Shown here: positions 27,300-35,519 of the stretch, piece by piece
How positions within the stretch are numbered: position 1 is the first letter of the stretch
Layout: every line of letters begins with the position of its first letter
Position numbers and translations under genes: made by a program
Source: Blastopirellula marina
Lineage (GTDB): Bacteria; Planctomycetota; Planctomycetia; Pirellulales; Pirellulaceae
DNA: 64,000 nt
Direction: 5' to 3'
Assembly: GCF_002967765.1 (NCBI RefSeq)
Contig: NZ_PUHY01000015.1
Span: 558,001 to 622,000 of the forward strand
The notes under the pieces: generated by a model
What the model was told of the DNA's origin: nothing
Database searches by the model: none
The model's input: only the letters and a program-made list of their open reading frames with translations

Positions 27300-29021
27300 T
27301 TATTCAACCGTTTCGCGAAGCACTTCATCCAGCGTGGTCAGGCCCTCGTAGGCCAATGCCATGCCGGCGTCGCGCAGCGGCGTCATACCAAATTCTTTGG
27401 CCTTGTCGCGCAGTTCGTCGGTCGACGTGTTTTGCATGATCATTTGACGCAGGTCGTCATTCATGATCATCAGTTCAAACAGGCCAATTCGGCCTTTGTA
27501 TCCGGTTCCATTGCAGTTATCGCAACCGGCACCCTTAAAGAACTTGCGTCCATCGATGTCTTCCTTCTTCAAGTCCAACAGGAAGAGGGTGTCCTTCGAC
27601 GGCTCATGCTCTTGTCGGCATTGGCTGCAAACACGACGCACCAATCGTTGTGCCAAAATGGCTTCGACCGTGGCCGTGATCATAAACGTCGGGATGCCCA
27701 TGTCTTTTAGACGAGTGATCGTCGCCGGGGCATCGTTCGTGTGTAAGGTGCTGAACACCAAGTGACCCGTGAGGGACGCTTGAATGGCGATTTCACCGGT
27801 CTCCAAATCTCGAATCTCACCCACCAGGATGATGTCGGGATCTTGCCGGAGAATGGCCCGCAAGCAGTTGGCAAACGTGTTGCCGATGTCGGTATCGATG
27901 GGGATCTGAATGATTCCATCGATGTCGTATTCAACGGGATCTTCGGTGGTGATCAACTTTTCGTTGATCGAGTTGAGTTCGCTGAGTGCCGAGTACAACG
28001 TGGTGGTTTTCCCGGAACCGGTCGGCCCGGTCACTAGCACAATACCGTTCGGTTTGTGCATGACTTCGCGGAACTCCTTCATGGTTTCGCCGTCCATACC
28101 AACCTTTTCCAGGTTGAGCGACACCACGCTGCGGTCCAAAATTCGCATAACGACGCTCTCGCCGAACATCGTCGGCAATACGCTCACACGAAGGTCGACC
28201 GGGTGACCACCCACCGTCAGTTCGATACGACCATCCTGCGGCATCCGACGTTCGGCAATGTCGAGGTTGGCCATCACTTTGATACGGGTAGTGATCGCGA
28301 ACGCCAAGTGACGTGGCGGTGGCACCATTTCAAAGAGAACGCCGTCGGCTTTGATCCGAATCCGGAATTCTTCTTCAAACGGCTCGAAGTGAATGTCGCT
28401 CGCATGGTCCTTAATGGCCATCAGCAACACCATGTTCAACAGCTTGCGAACCGGGGCACTGTCGGCCAGTGCTTCGGCGTCGGTAATATCGATCGGCCCG
28501 TCCCCTTCCAGGGCCGCGGCGGCTTTGGCCAGGTCGTTGTCCCCTTCCAAGTCACGCACAAGACCTTCGAAGCTTTCGGAATCTTCCGAGTAGTAGCGAT
28601 CGAGGGTCTTTTGAATATCCCGTTCGGTGGCAACCACCAGACGCACTTCGTATCCCAGAAACTGGCGAAGTTCGTCCTGCGTCGACAGGTTTTGCGGTTC
28701 GCACGTGGCGAGTGTCAGGCGATTGTTCTCTTCTTCGTAGGAGACCGGAATCACCTTGTACAACTGAGCCATGGGCTCGGTGATACGGACCAACAGATCT
28801 GGCGCGATCGAAACGTCGTCCAGACTGATCACCTGCATGTTCAACTGCTCGGCGAGGGCCGTGGCAAGCTGATCGTCAGTGATCAGGTTCATGTCTTCCG
28901 CAATCTTGCCAAGCGGCTGGTGTTCGGCCTGGGCTTCTTGCTCTTCCAGCAACAAAATCAATTGTTCATCGCTGATAAAACCAAGGTCGACCAGAATCTG
29001 TCCAAGTCGGCGAACTGCCAT
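27300..29021 (-). CDS. GspE/PilB-type assembly ATPase (first copy)
   Basis: A 573-residue cytoplasmic hexameric ATPase. N-terminal GspE-N (MshEN) domain (about residues 1-150), then the catalytic domain with Walker A GPTGSGKTTTLYSAL (about 331-345), Asp box ITTEDPVEYDIDG, Walker B IILVGEIRDLETGE (about 393-407) and His box LVFSTLHTNDAP. A four-cysteine zinc motif (CSQC and CDNC, about 464-500) is typical of extension ATPases and absent from PilT. It powers pilus or pseudopilus assembly with the GspF gene next to it. A second, diverged copy lies at 30563. Confidence 0.95.
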   Translation of the reverse strand: MAVRRLGQILVDLGFISDEQLILLLEEQEAQAEHQPLGKIAEDMNLITDDQLATALAEQLNMQVISLDDVSIAPDLLVRITEPMAQLYKVIPVSYEEENNRLTLATCEPQNLSTQDELRQFLGYEVRLVVATERDIQKTLDRYYSEDSESFEGLVRDLEGDNDLAKAAAALEGDGPIDITDAEALADSAPVRKLLNMVLLMAIKDHASDIHFEPFEEEFRIRIKADGVLFEMVPPPRHLAFAITTRIKVMANLDIAERRMPQDGRIELTVGGHPVDLRVSVLPTMFGESVVMRILDRSVVSLNLEKVGMDGETMKEFREVMHKPNGIVLVTGPTGSGKTTTLYSALSELNSINEKLITTEDPVEYDIDGIIQIPIDTDIGNTFANCLRAILRQDPDIILVGEIRDLETGEIAIQASLTGHLVFSTLHTNDAPATITRLKDMGIPTFMITATVEAILAQRLVRRVCSQCRQEHEPSKDTLFLLDLKKEDIDGRKFFKGAGCDNCNGTGYKGRIGLFELMIMNDDLRQMIMQNTSTDELRDKAKEFGMTPLRDAGMALAYEGLTTLDEVLRETVE

Positions 29022-29086
29022 GAAGCTGTCTCGTTGTCCGTCAGGTTGTGGTGATAAGGTAACGTGAAGAGGAGAAACCGCGGACG

Positions 29087-30187
29087 CTAAGCGACATCGG
29101 TTTTGTCTTCGACATTTCCGCGTCGCGCGTCAGCGATACGTTTTGCCAAGTCGTTGGGGTTTTGGGCTTTAGCCAAAGCATCCTCCATGGTGATGCGTTC
29201 AGCTCGCCAGTGATTGAAAAGGGAGTCGTCCATCAAGATCATCCCGTGCTTCGAGCCGGTTTGAATCATCGATGGAATACGGAACGTCTTGTTTTCGCGG
29301 ATCAGGTTGGCGATACCAGAGGTAACGTTAAGCAGCTCGTAAGCCGCCACTCGTCCACCGCCGATCTTAGGCACCAGCGTCTGCGCTAACACGCCCAAGA
29401 GGGCCGCACCCAACTGGGTACGAATCTGATCCTGCTGACCACTGGGGAACACGTCGATAATACGGTCGACGGTACCAGAAGCGCTGTTGGTGTGGAGCGT
29501 ACCGAACACCACGTGCCCGGTTTCTGCCGCGGAAATAGCGGCTTCGATCGTTTCCAAGTCTCGCATTTCACCCACCAGGATCACGTCGGGGTCCTGACGC
29601 AACGCCCGGCGAATGGCTTCGGAAAAGGAGGGAACGTCGACCCCGATTTCACGCTGATTGACCGTCGACTTCTTGTGGTAATGGAAGAATTCGATTGGGT
29701 CTTCAATGGTGATGATATGGTGATCGATCGTTTCGTTCAGGTGATTGATCACACTGGCAAGTGTGGTACTTTTCCCAGAACCCGTTGGCCCGGTAACCAA
29801 GAACAAACCACGTGGTCGGTGGCAAAGCTCGAGCACCTTGGACGGAAGCCCCAACTGCTCGGGGGTGAGCATGTCGTTGGGAATCTGACGCAAAACCATC
29901 GAGATGTTACCGCGTTGGCGGAAGACCGACACACGGAAACGAGCCAAGTCGGAAAAGGCAAAACCAAAGTCGGAACCGCCCGTCTCTTGCAGTTCCCGCT
30001 GACAACGTTCCGGCGTGATACTTTTCATCAGCGATACGGTGTCATCTGGTTCTAGTTGCTTGGTATCCAACTGGCGCATCCGACCGTGCAAGCGAAACAC
30101 CGGTGGCTGGCCCACCGTGATGTGAATATCGCTAGCCCCTTGTTTGACGGCGGCTTGCAACAACTTGTCGATCAGAATCGTGGCCAT
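29087..30187 (-). CDS. pilT: Type IV pilus retraction ATPase PilT
   Basis: A 366-residue protein of PilT length. Walker A GPTGSGKSTTLASVI (about 130), ITIEDPIEFFHYHKKSTVNQREIG, Walker B DVILVGEMRDLETIEAAISAAETGH and the His box VFGTLHTNSA match PilT very closely; the AELIRE-like motif is ANLIRENKTFRIPSMIQTG. PilT disassembles pili and powers twitching. Its presence makes the cluster a pilus-type machine, not a pure secretion system, or a hybrid. It sits between the two PilB/GspE genes and shows no zinc Cys motif, as expected. Confidence 0.96.
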   Translation of the reverse strand: MATILIDKLLQAAVKQGASDIHITVGQPPVFRLHGRMRQLDTKQLEPDDTVSLMKSITPERCQRELQETGGSDFGFAFSDLARFRVSVFRQRGNISMVLRQIPNDMLTPEQLGLPSKVLELCHRPRGLFLVTGPTGSGKSTTLASVINHLNETIDHHIITIEDPIEFFHYHKKSTVNQREIGVDVPSFSEAIRRALRQDPDVILVGEMRDLETIEAAISAAETGHVVFGTLHTNSASGTVDRIIDVFPSGQQDQIRTQLGAALLGVLAQTLVPKIGGGRVAAYELLNVTSGIANLIRENKTFRIPSMIQTGSKHGMILMDDSLFNHWRAERITMEDALAKAQNPNDLAKRIADARRGNVEDKTDVA

Positions 30188-30562
30188 TGGTTTCCTTTAC
30201 GACGATTTGGACTTACCACGTTCAGGGGGCATCCGTGCGCGATTGCCCGACCTTCAAGGAAAATCCAGCCTCTTCATTCCGGCCAGTTGGCAAGGTGCAT
30301 CCGCTCTTGTGTTCAGGCTGCCTAGGCCTGAGCAGAAGCCCCCAGTGTGCCGACTGGGTGATGAACTGCTGATGAATAAATATTGAAAAGCGTTGGAAAA
30401 GCTGTCCCGATGGCAGAATTGTTGGCATCTGCGATCGCGGACTCAAATTAGTAGCGGAGTTTTGCAGCGTTTATGGTTCGATAACGCGTAAACGCTTGTT
30501 TCATCTTAATTTGGGTTTCGAGGAGATAAAGTTGTCGCAGGGGCGTCCGTCGGCCCCTTCCG
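30188..30562. other. Intergenic region between two pilus ATPase genes
   Basis: About 375 bases without a supported gene. It contains an inverted repeat, AGCGTTTA (30466-30473) with TAAACGCT (30489-30496), and a GGGGC/GCCCC hairpin at 30540-30557 beside the stop codon of the upstream ATPase gene. Neither has a strong T-run. A promoter for pilT is likely here but not identified. Confidence 0.45.
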
Positions 30563-32284
30563 TTACTTCTCCACGACCTTGGCGACACGGAAGACTTCCT
30601 CGAGCGTGGTTTTGCCCATCAGAGCCTTCTTGATACCGTCGTCGAACAAGGTATCCATGCCGGTTGCGACGGCACCTTTTCGGATTTCCTGCGTCGCTGC
30701 ACCCTTGAACGCCAACTCTCTAAGTTGTGAGTTCATAGGCATTAACTCAAAAATACCCATGCGACCACGGTAACCACTACGCTGGCAGTTACCGCATCCA
30801 CGACCCTTCATAAAGGTCGCGTTCTCCATCATCTCTGGCGTGATGCCAGCGGAGTCCAGGATCTCTTTGCTTGGCTTCACAGGAGCCTTGCATTTCTCAC
30901 AAATCACGCGGACCAGACGCTGGGCTAGCACACCAATAATTGTACTAGAAACGAGATAAGAGGGAACACCCATGTCGATCAGACGTGTAATGGCACCGGG
31001 CGCATCGTTCGTATGTAGTGTACTGAAAACCAAGTGTCCAGTGAGTGAGGCCTGGATCCCCATGGATGCTGTTTCAGTATCGCGCATTTCACCCACGAGG
31101 ATGATATTGGGGGCTTGGCGTAACATAGCCTTAATGATTTTCGCGAAATCGAGCCCAATGCTGTGCCGAACTTGGGTCTGGTTGATGCCTGGCAGGTAGT
31201 ATTCGACCGGGTCCTCGGCCGTGATAATCTTGGTGTCAGGGCGGTTCAGTTCGTTTAACGCCGCATAGAGAGTGGTGGTCTTCCCGGATCCGGTTGGACC
31301 GGTCACGAGGATAATACCGTTCGGGCGACGCAGCAGGTTGTTGAACTTGAGGAAGTTCGAGTCGGACAAACCAAGCTGGCGAATACCCACCTTGATACTG
31401 TCCTTATCCAGGATCCGCATCACGATCGATTGCCCGTGGTTGGTCGGGATCACGCTCACGCGAAGGTCAATCGTCTTAGTCCCAACATCGGCCTTGATAC
31501 GACCGTCCTGACAGCGGCGACGTTCTGAGATGTCAATTGCCCCCAGAATCTTGAGGCGAGACAGGATAGCACCCAACATACGTCTGGGGGGGCTGTCACG
31601 TTCGATCAAACGACCATCAATGCGATAGCGAATCCGAACGCGGTCTTCAAACGGCTCGATATGAATGTCCGAGGCCCGCAATTGAACGGCTTCGCTGATC
31701 ATCAACTGAACCAGACGCACCACCGGAGCGCTAGTTTCGTCGATCGTCTCTTCACCCGCCATGGTCATGGTGTCTTGTTCCATGGTGTCGGTGAAGTCAA
31801 TCGCCGTATCGGTGAATTCCTGCAGCATCGTATCCGCAGATTCACCTTCTTGCTGCCCGTAATAGCGGTTGATCGCTTCGGTGATATTTTCACGAGGGGC
31901 GAGAGCGATCTCGATCTTTCGATTCAAAATGAACCGCAGTTTGTCGATCGTTTCCAGGTCTAACGGGTTGGAAATAATGACCTTAAGTGCGCCATCATCC
32001 TCCGCCATCGGCATGACAATGTTTTCACGCGCAACCGATTCCGGCACCAATTCCACCGCAGAGAGGGGTATTCGCACCTCGTCCAGGTCAATGAATTCCA
32101 GGCTATGCTCTTCCGCTACGGCGCGCATTACGTCGTTGGAGGCAACATAGCCCGAGCGAATCAGTGCTTCGGGCACCGGAATTTTTTGGGCGTCGGCCAT
32201 GGTTTCGGCCTCGCGCAACTGATCCGGACCGACAAGCCCACGACGAATTAGAATGTCCGCGAAATTTCCCAGGGTTCCAGCCAA
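30563..32284 (-). CDS. GspE/PilB-type assembly ATPase (second copy)
   Basis: A 573-residue ATPase. N-terminal MshEN-like domain (FADILIRRGLVGPDQLREA), then Walker A GPTGSGKTTTLYAAL (about 325), ITAEDPVEYYLPG, Walker B IILVGEMRDTETASMG, His box LVFSTLHTNDAP and the zinc motif CEKC...CGNC. It resembles PilB more closely in the VEYYLPGINQTQVRHSIGLDFAK section. The copy at 27300 has the same length and layout but is diverged. Both could act on one machine, or serve two. It is the first gene of the minus-strand run and is separated from pilT by 375 bases. Confidence 0.94.
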   Translation of the reverse strand: MAGTLGNFADILIRRGLVGPDQLREAETMADAQKIPVPEALIRSGYVASNDVMRAVAEEHSLEFIDLDEVRIPLSAVELVPESVARENIVMPMAEDDGALKVIISNPLDLETIDKLRFILNRKIEIALAPRENITEAINRYYGQQEGESADTMLQEFTDTAIDFTDTMEQDTMTMAGEETIDETSAPVVRLVQLMISEAVQLRASDIHIEPFEDRVRIRYRIDGRLIERDSPPRRMLGAILSRLKILGAIDISERRRCQDGRIKADVGTKTIDLRVSVIPTNHGQSIVMRILDKDSIKVGIRQLGLSDSNFLKFNNLLRRPNGIILVTGPTGSGKTTTLYAALNELNRPDTKIITAEDPVEYYLPGINQTQVRHSIGLDFAKIIKAMLRQAPNIILVGEMRDTETASMGIQASLTGHLVFSTLHTNDAPGAITRLIDMGVPSYLVSSTIIGVLAQRLVRVICEKCKAPVKPSKEILDSAGITPEMMENATFMKGRGCGNCQRSGYRGRMGIFELMPMNSQLRELAFKGAATQEIRKGAVATGMDTLFDDGIKKALMGKTTLEEVFRVAKVVEK

Positions 32285-32479
32285 AGCGCCATCCTCCGAG
32301 CGGAATATATGGAAGGGGAGAAGTATCGAGCAAAGATAAGTGCATCACTAGCCTACCACGAGGCTTGGAATGCCGTTAAGCCTTTTGCGCACGAATTTTA
32401 GGTCCATGCGCGCAAAGGTTTCCAAGACTATCATCATTACAGAATAGGGCCGTTGTCAACCAATACACCCGATGGGGGG

Positions 32480-33115
32480 CTAATTCTCTGGCGTATGAGA
32501 AGCTGGAGCCGTTTGGGCTGGCGGACTCGGGTACGAGAAGAAGGGAAAAACAACGCCAGGGCCTGGGCCATTAACTCCGGGTGGAATTGGTTCCGAAAGT
32601 GAGTGGAGTAGGGGCACACAATTTGATTGACAGTCAACATTGCCGCACCCATTGAGGCTCAATGGAGAGGTAGAAAGGGGGCTTCGGATTGCACGAGCTG
32701 ATTTCCATTGCTGTTCGGCCAGTTCCCTCAATCGGTCGGCCAGCTGGTAGTCCGTCCTCGTTTCCGCATCCGCTGCCAATTGCTCAAGCTGACGAGCTTG
32801 GATTTGAATCTGCTTGCTGATAGCAAGTAGCTGTTGGTCGACATTGGAGAGTCCTGGCTGCTCTACGGAACCACCTTGGGGGCTTTCATTGCGATCAAAC
32901 GAAATCCCAAGTTCCTTTGATTCCAAGGAATACTCAGCTCCCAAATCTTGCCGGACCTGTTCAAGTTCACTTCGAATTGCATCGAAGTTGGGCGCATCGT
33001 TCGGCAGCGAAGACTTAGTCGATGGTTGCTCGCTGCCAGCAGACGCTTGCGCAAGGGCTTGCTGGCAGATAACTAGCAGCAAAAAACAGGTCATTACCCG
33101 TGTGAGAGGGGCCAT
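32480..33115 (-). CDS. Hypothetical secreted protein with coiled-coil region
   Basis: A 211-residue protein with a signal peptide (VMTCFLLLVICQQALAQ) and no recognised domain. The mature part is rich in Gln, Glu and Leu, with a stretch (FDAIRSELEQVRQDL and later QQLLAISKQIQIQARQLEQLAADAETR) likely to form coiled coils. The C-terminus is Pro-rich (SEPIPPGVNGPGPGV). Two Cys pairs (GNVDCQSNC) occur. It is upstream of the pilus cluster on the same strand but separated by about 195 bases. It could be a periplasmic scaffold or adhesin; no function is assigned. Confidence 0.6.
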   Translation of the reverse strand: MAPLTRVMTCFLLLVICQQALAQASAGSEQPSTKSSLPNDAPNFDAIRSELEQVRQDLGAEYSLESKELGISFDRNESPQGGSVEQPGLSNVDQQLLAISKQIQIQARQLEQLAADAETRTDYQLADRLRELAEQQWKSARAIRSPLSTSPLSLNGCGNVDCQSNCVPLLHSLSEPIPPGVNGPGPGVVFPFFSYPSPPAQTAPASHTPEN

Positions 33116-33297
33116 CGTTCAAATCCTTTTGGGCGAGGGGCGTTTATCCAGTGGGGACAAAATAGCAAATTCGACAATTTCGACCAACTTTGACTCAAGA
33201 AACTCGCTTCGATTCGCATTGACGGCTGAGGGAGACGTCTCGATAATCCGCTGCCCGATTGGGGATAGCTATCACGGATGCCGCGCGAGATTGGTGA

Positions 33298-34152
33298 ATG
33301 AATCGACCCTCATGCAATTGGATTGCTTCGAACCTGGCACTTTGCCTGGTCGCGCTGTCAGCATGCCTGGTCGAGGCTCAGCAATCGGTGCCGGTAGATA
33401 ACCAGCCCTATATCGAAGAAATTGAGCCACTCCCTAAGGACATGCTTGAGGCGCCCAAGTTGGAGGTGCATCCCGAGCGAGCTTACGACACGCCAGGAAA
33501 TTCAAGTCATTGGTTTGGCGGGTTGCATAGCGGTCAGTTTGCTCATCGGTTCGATATGATTCATAAGAATCCCGACGATCCGGCGCGATACATAGGGTTT
33601 GGTCAGCCACTGATTGGCACCAGTTGGCGAAATCGTCCTATTCACGCGGATGTTTTCGGCGGCGCGATTATGCTGCAGAACCTGATTCCTGGCGAGATCG
33701 AACAGTCCGCCGCGTTCTTCGACGGCGTCCGTCTGGGTTACGACTTCGATCATTACTGGGGAATGGAAGCTCGGTTTGGTTTTGCGGAAGGACGATTGGT
33801 TTATCCGAGTAACACGGCTATCTCTGGGAAGAGCCAGTTGATCTTGGCGGACTACAGTTTGCAGTTCTATCCCTGGGGCGATGCCACCTGGCGTCCCTAT
33901 GCGACGTTTGGTTTAGGTGCTGCGATCTTTCAGTACGATGACGAATTCGGCCGAACACGCGATCAGGCTCAGGTTTCGATGCCGGTTGGCTTAGGCCTGA
34001 AGTATTTCATTCATCAGCGAATCGCGCTTCGATTCGAGTTACTCGACAATGTGACGTTTGGCGGTACTGACGCTCAGTCGACCAGCAATTTCTCGGTAAG
34101 TGCTGGTTTCGAGTATCGCTTCGGTGGAAAGAATCCCGGTTACTTCCGGTGA
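33298..34152 (+). CDS. Outer-membrane beta-barrel candidate
   Basis: A 284-residue protein with signal peptide (LALCLVALSACLVEAQ) and a C-terminal half with alternating hydrophobic/aromatic strands: FDGVRLGYDFDHYWGMEARFG, LILADYSLQFYPW, YATFGLGAAIFQYD, MPVGLGLKYFIHQRIALRFELLDNV and finally FSVSAGFEYRFGG. This pattern, ending near an aromatic residue, resembles OmpA/OmpW-like eight-strand barrels, and the phrase LRFELLDNVTFG is common in that class. It probably lies in the planctomycete outer membrane; its specific role is unknown. The ATG at 33298 is the only plausible start before the signal sequence. Confidence 0.7.
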   Translation: MNRPSCNWIASNLALCLVALSACLVEAQQSVPVDNQPYIEEIEPLPKDMLEAPKLEVHPERAYDTPGNSSHWFGGLHSGQFAHRFDMIHKNPDDPARYIGFGQPLIGTSWRNRPIHADVFGGAIMLQNLIPGEIEQSAAFFDGVRLGYDFDHYWGMEARFGFAEGRLVYPSNTAISGKSQLILADYSLQFYPWGDATWRPYATFGLGAAIFQYDDEFGRTRDQAQVSMPVGLGLKYFIHQRIALRFELLDNVTFGGTDAQSTSNFSVSAGFEYRFGGKNPGYFR

Positions 34153-34181
34153 TGTTGCATTGATTAGATTTGGCAAGAAAC

Positions 34182-34218
34182 AAAAAAGAGGCGCGTCCGC
34201 ATTCACGGACACGCCTCT
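34182..34218 (-). terminator. Intrinsic terminator (mainly minus strand)
   Basis: Stem AGAGGCG-C-GTCCG pairs with CGGAC-A-CGCCTCT (34187-34218) with a six-base loop and one mismatch. On the minus strand it is followed by TTTTTT (34182-34187), ending the Cys-rich lipoprotein gene that stops at 34248. It also lies beyond the plus-strand barrel gene. Confidence 0.85.
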
Positions 34219-34247
34219 TCGTAAGCCCCCCTGGCTTGTTGATTTAG

Positions 34248-34925
34248 TTACAGCGTTCCTCGGCCTAGCTTGGCTGGGTGCCGCCCGTCTTGGGTCGAGG
34301 TCGGGTAGCTTGGCTGTGGCATGCTATGCGTTTCGTAGATAACTTCATCGGAAGGTGATGCCGGTGTGGGAACCATCGAACGCGGGCTGCTGGATTGAGG
34401 AACCGCTGAGTCGTAGATGATCGTGCCTTCGGCCGGGATATGTTCCGAGTAGCCAGTTGTTCGATACTTCGCTTGGGCTGCACAGCTTGTGCATGGAGCT
34501 CCCGGATCGCATAGGCCATTACAAAAGTCGTCCCCGCGGCGAATTCCCAGTAGGCCAGGTCGACAAGGGCCGGCTTGTGGTCCAGCATAATTGCCGAAGC
34601 AATCGCATGGGTCGCACTTCGGTGGATCGGAAATCCATTCGCCCCAGTAGATTTCGTCCGAACAACCTGCACCACAGGTCAGACCGTTGCGGATGCGTTC
34701 TCGCATCTCGGCAAAGGGAAGCTTGGGTAAGCAAATGTCGTAGTTTGGCCCACAGTCTTTCTTGCAAACGGGGCCGCAGGAAGCACCGCAATCGCTACAG
34801 CCACTTTCGTGGCTAGCCGTCACGCCGTCGAACTGACAGGAGTTGCAACTGGGAACGGTTCGGCATCCTACCGCAGCCATAATGGCGACCGTGAACAAGC
34901 CGAGGATCAGGTGACGTGACATCAT
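34248..34925 (-). CDS. Cysteine-rich hypothetical lipoprotein
   Basis: A 225-residue protein with a lipoprotein signal (HLILGLFTVAIMAAVGC). It has about 19 cysteines, many in CxxC patterns (CNSC, CSDC, CDPCDC, CTSC), in the first 150 residues, plus WGEWISDPPKCDPC. The C-terminus is low-complexity with PSYP and SPSDEV. Such proteins occur widely in planctomycetes; the Cys may form disulfides in the periplasm or bind metal. No known enzymatic motif. Two adjacent ATG codons (34925, 34922) are possible starts. The terminator at 34187-34218 follows. Confidence 0.6.
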   Translation of the reverse strand: MMSRHLILGLFTVAIMAAVGCRTVPSCNSCQFDGVTASHESGCSDCGASCGPVCKKDCGPNYDICLPKLPFAEMRERIRNGLTCGAGCSDEIYWGEWISDPPKCDPCDCFGNYAGPQAGPCRPGLLGIRRGDDFCNGLCDPGAPCTSCAAQAKYRTTGYSEHIPAEGTIIYDSAVPQSSSPRSMVPTPASPSDEVIYETHSMPQPSYPTSTQDGRHPAKLGRGTL

Positions 34926-35114
34926 CTCGAAATCTTTCCTGCAACATCAAGCGAACCGCTAATCAAAAACTGACTAGCAGGGCGGATGGTTATCGTGACG
35001 CAGGAATGGGTATCGACCTGGAAAGTCGTTGCAATCGAGAAAATTGCCGTAATCGGCAAAGTTTACCAGAAGAAACTTCCGGTGCAGGCAACGCTATCGA
35101 TGCCGTCGGCGCAT

Positions 35115-35152
35115 AAAAAAACCGTTGTGATCCGCCCCCAGATGCACAACGG
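35115..35152 (-). terminator. Intrinsic terminator hairpin, possible sRNA end
   Basis: CCGTTGTG (35122-35129) pairs with CACAACGG (35145-35152) over a 15-base loop. The minus strand continues into a run of seven T. No protein gene ends immediately upstream, so it may end a short untranslated transcript. Confidence 0.75.
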
Positions 35153-35293
35153 CTTTTAGCCTTCGACTTTCGTCTCGGCGTTTCGTTACAGGTAACATCG
35201 ACCATGAACACTGCTATCGCAAATGGCGATGACACTGAATTCGGCTAACCACAAACATCAGTCGCGTGGTGCATGACGAACGGAATGCGCATG

Positions 35294-35331
35294 AAAAAGG
35301 CCGACAAGTGGGGCAGGTACTTGTCGGCCTT
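35294..35331 (-). terminator. Intrinsic terminator downstream of the membrane protein gene
   Basis: A perfect 13-bp stem, AAGGCCGACAAGT (35297-35309) with ACTTGTCGGCCTT (35319-35331), nine-base loop, then T residues on the minus strand. It lies about 190 bases past the stop codon at 35520. Confidence 0.8.
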
Positions 35332-35519
35332 GACGCGATGGCAGTGCCATCGGTCGTTGGATGATTGGGTGTTCGATCGCACCGTAATGAGATCGGCAAT
35401 TCTCCAAAGCTTAAAGAGCATAAAATCGATGGAGCATACGATCGGTATTTCTTAACCGTTCGATTTTGAATTCGTGTCAGAACAAGTTTCAGGTTCGTGA
35501 TTGCGCAGAAGCCACGGAA

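Larger units (their letters stand above)
34926..35519. other. Intergenic region with two terminator hairpins
   Basis: About 590 bases without a supported protein gene between two minus-strand genes. It contains two strong hairpins (35122-35152 and 35297-35331) with T-runs on the minus strand. Short frames crossing them are not convincing. The interval 35153-35296 could be an independent small RNA; otherwise nothing is recognised. Confidence 0.6.

Noticed and set aside
28056-29054. A 332-residue plus-strand ORF opposite the PilB-type ATPase
   Set aside because: Antisense to a recognised ATPase domain; low-complexity His/Val-rich composition typical of shadow frames.
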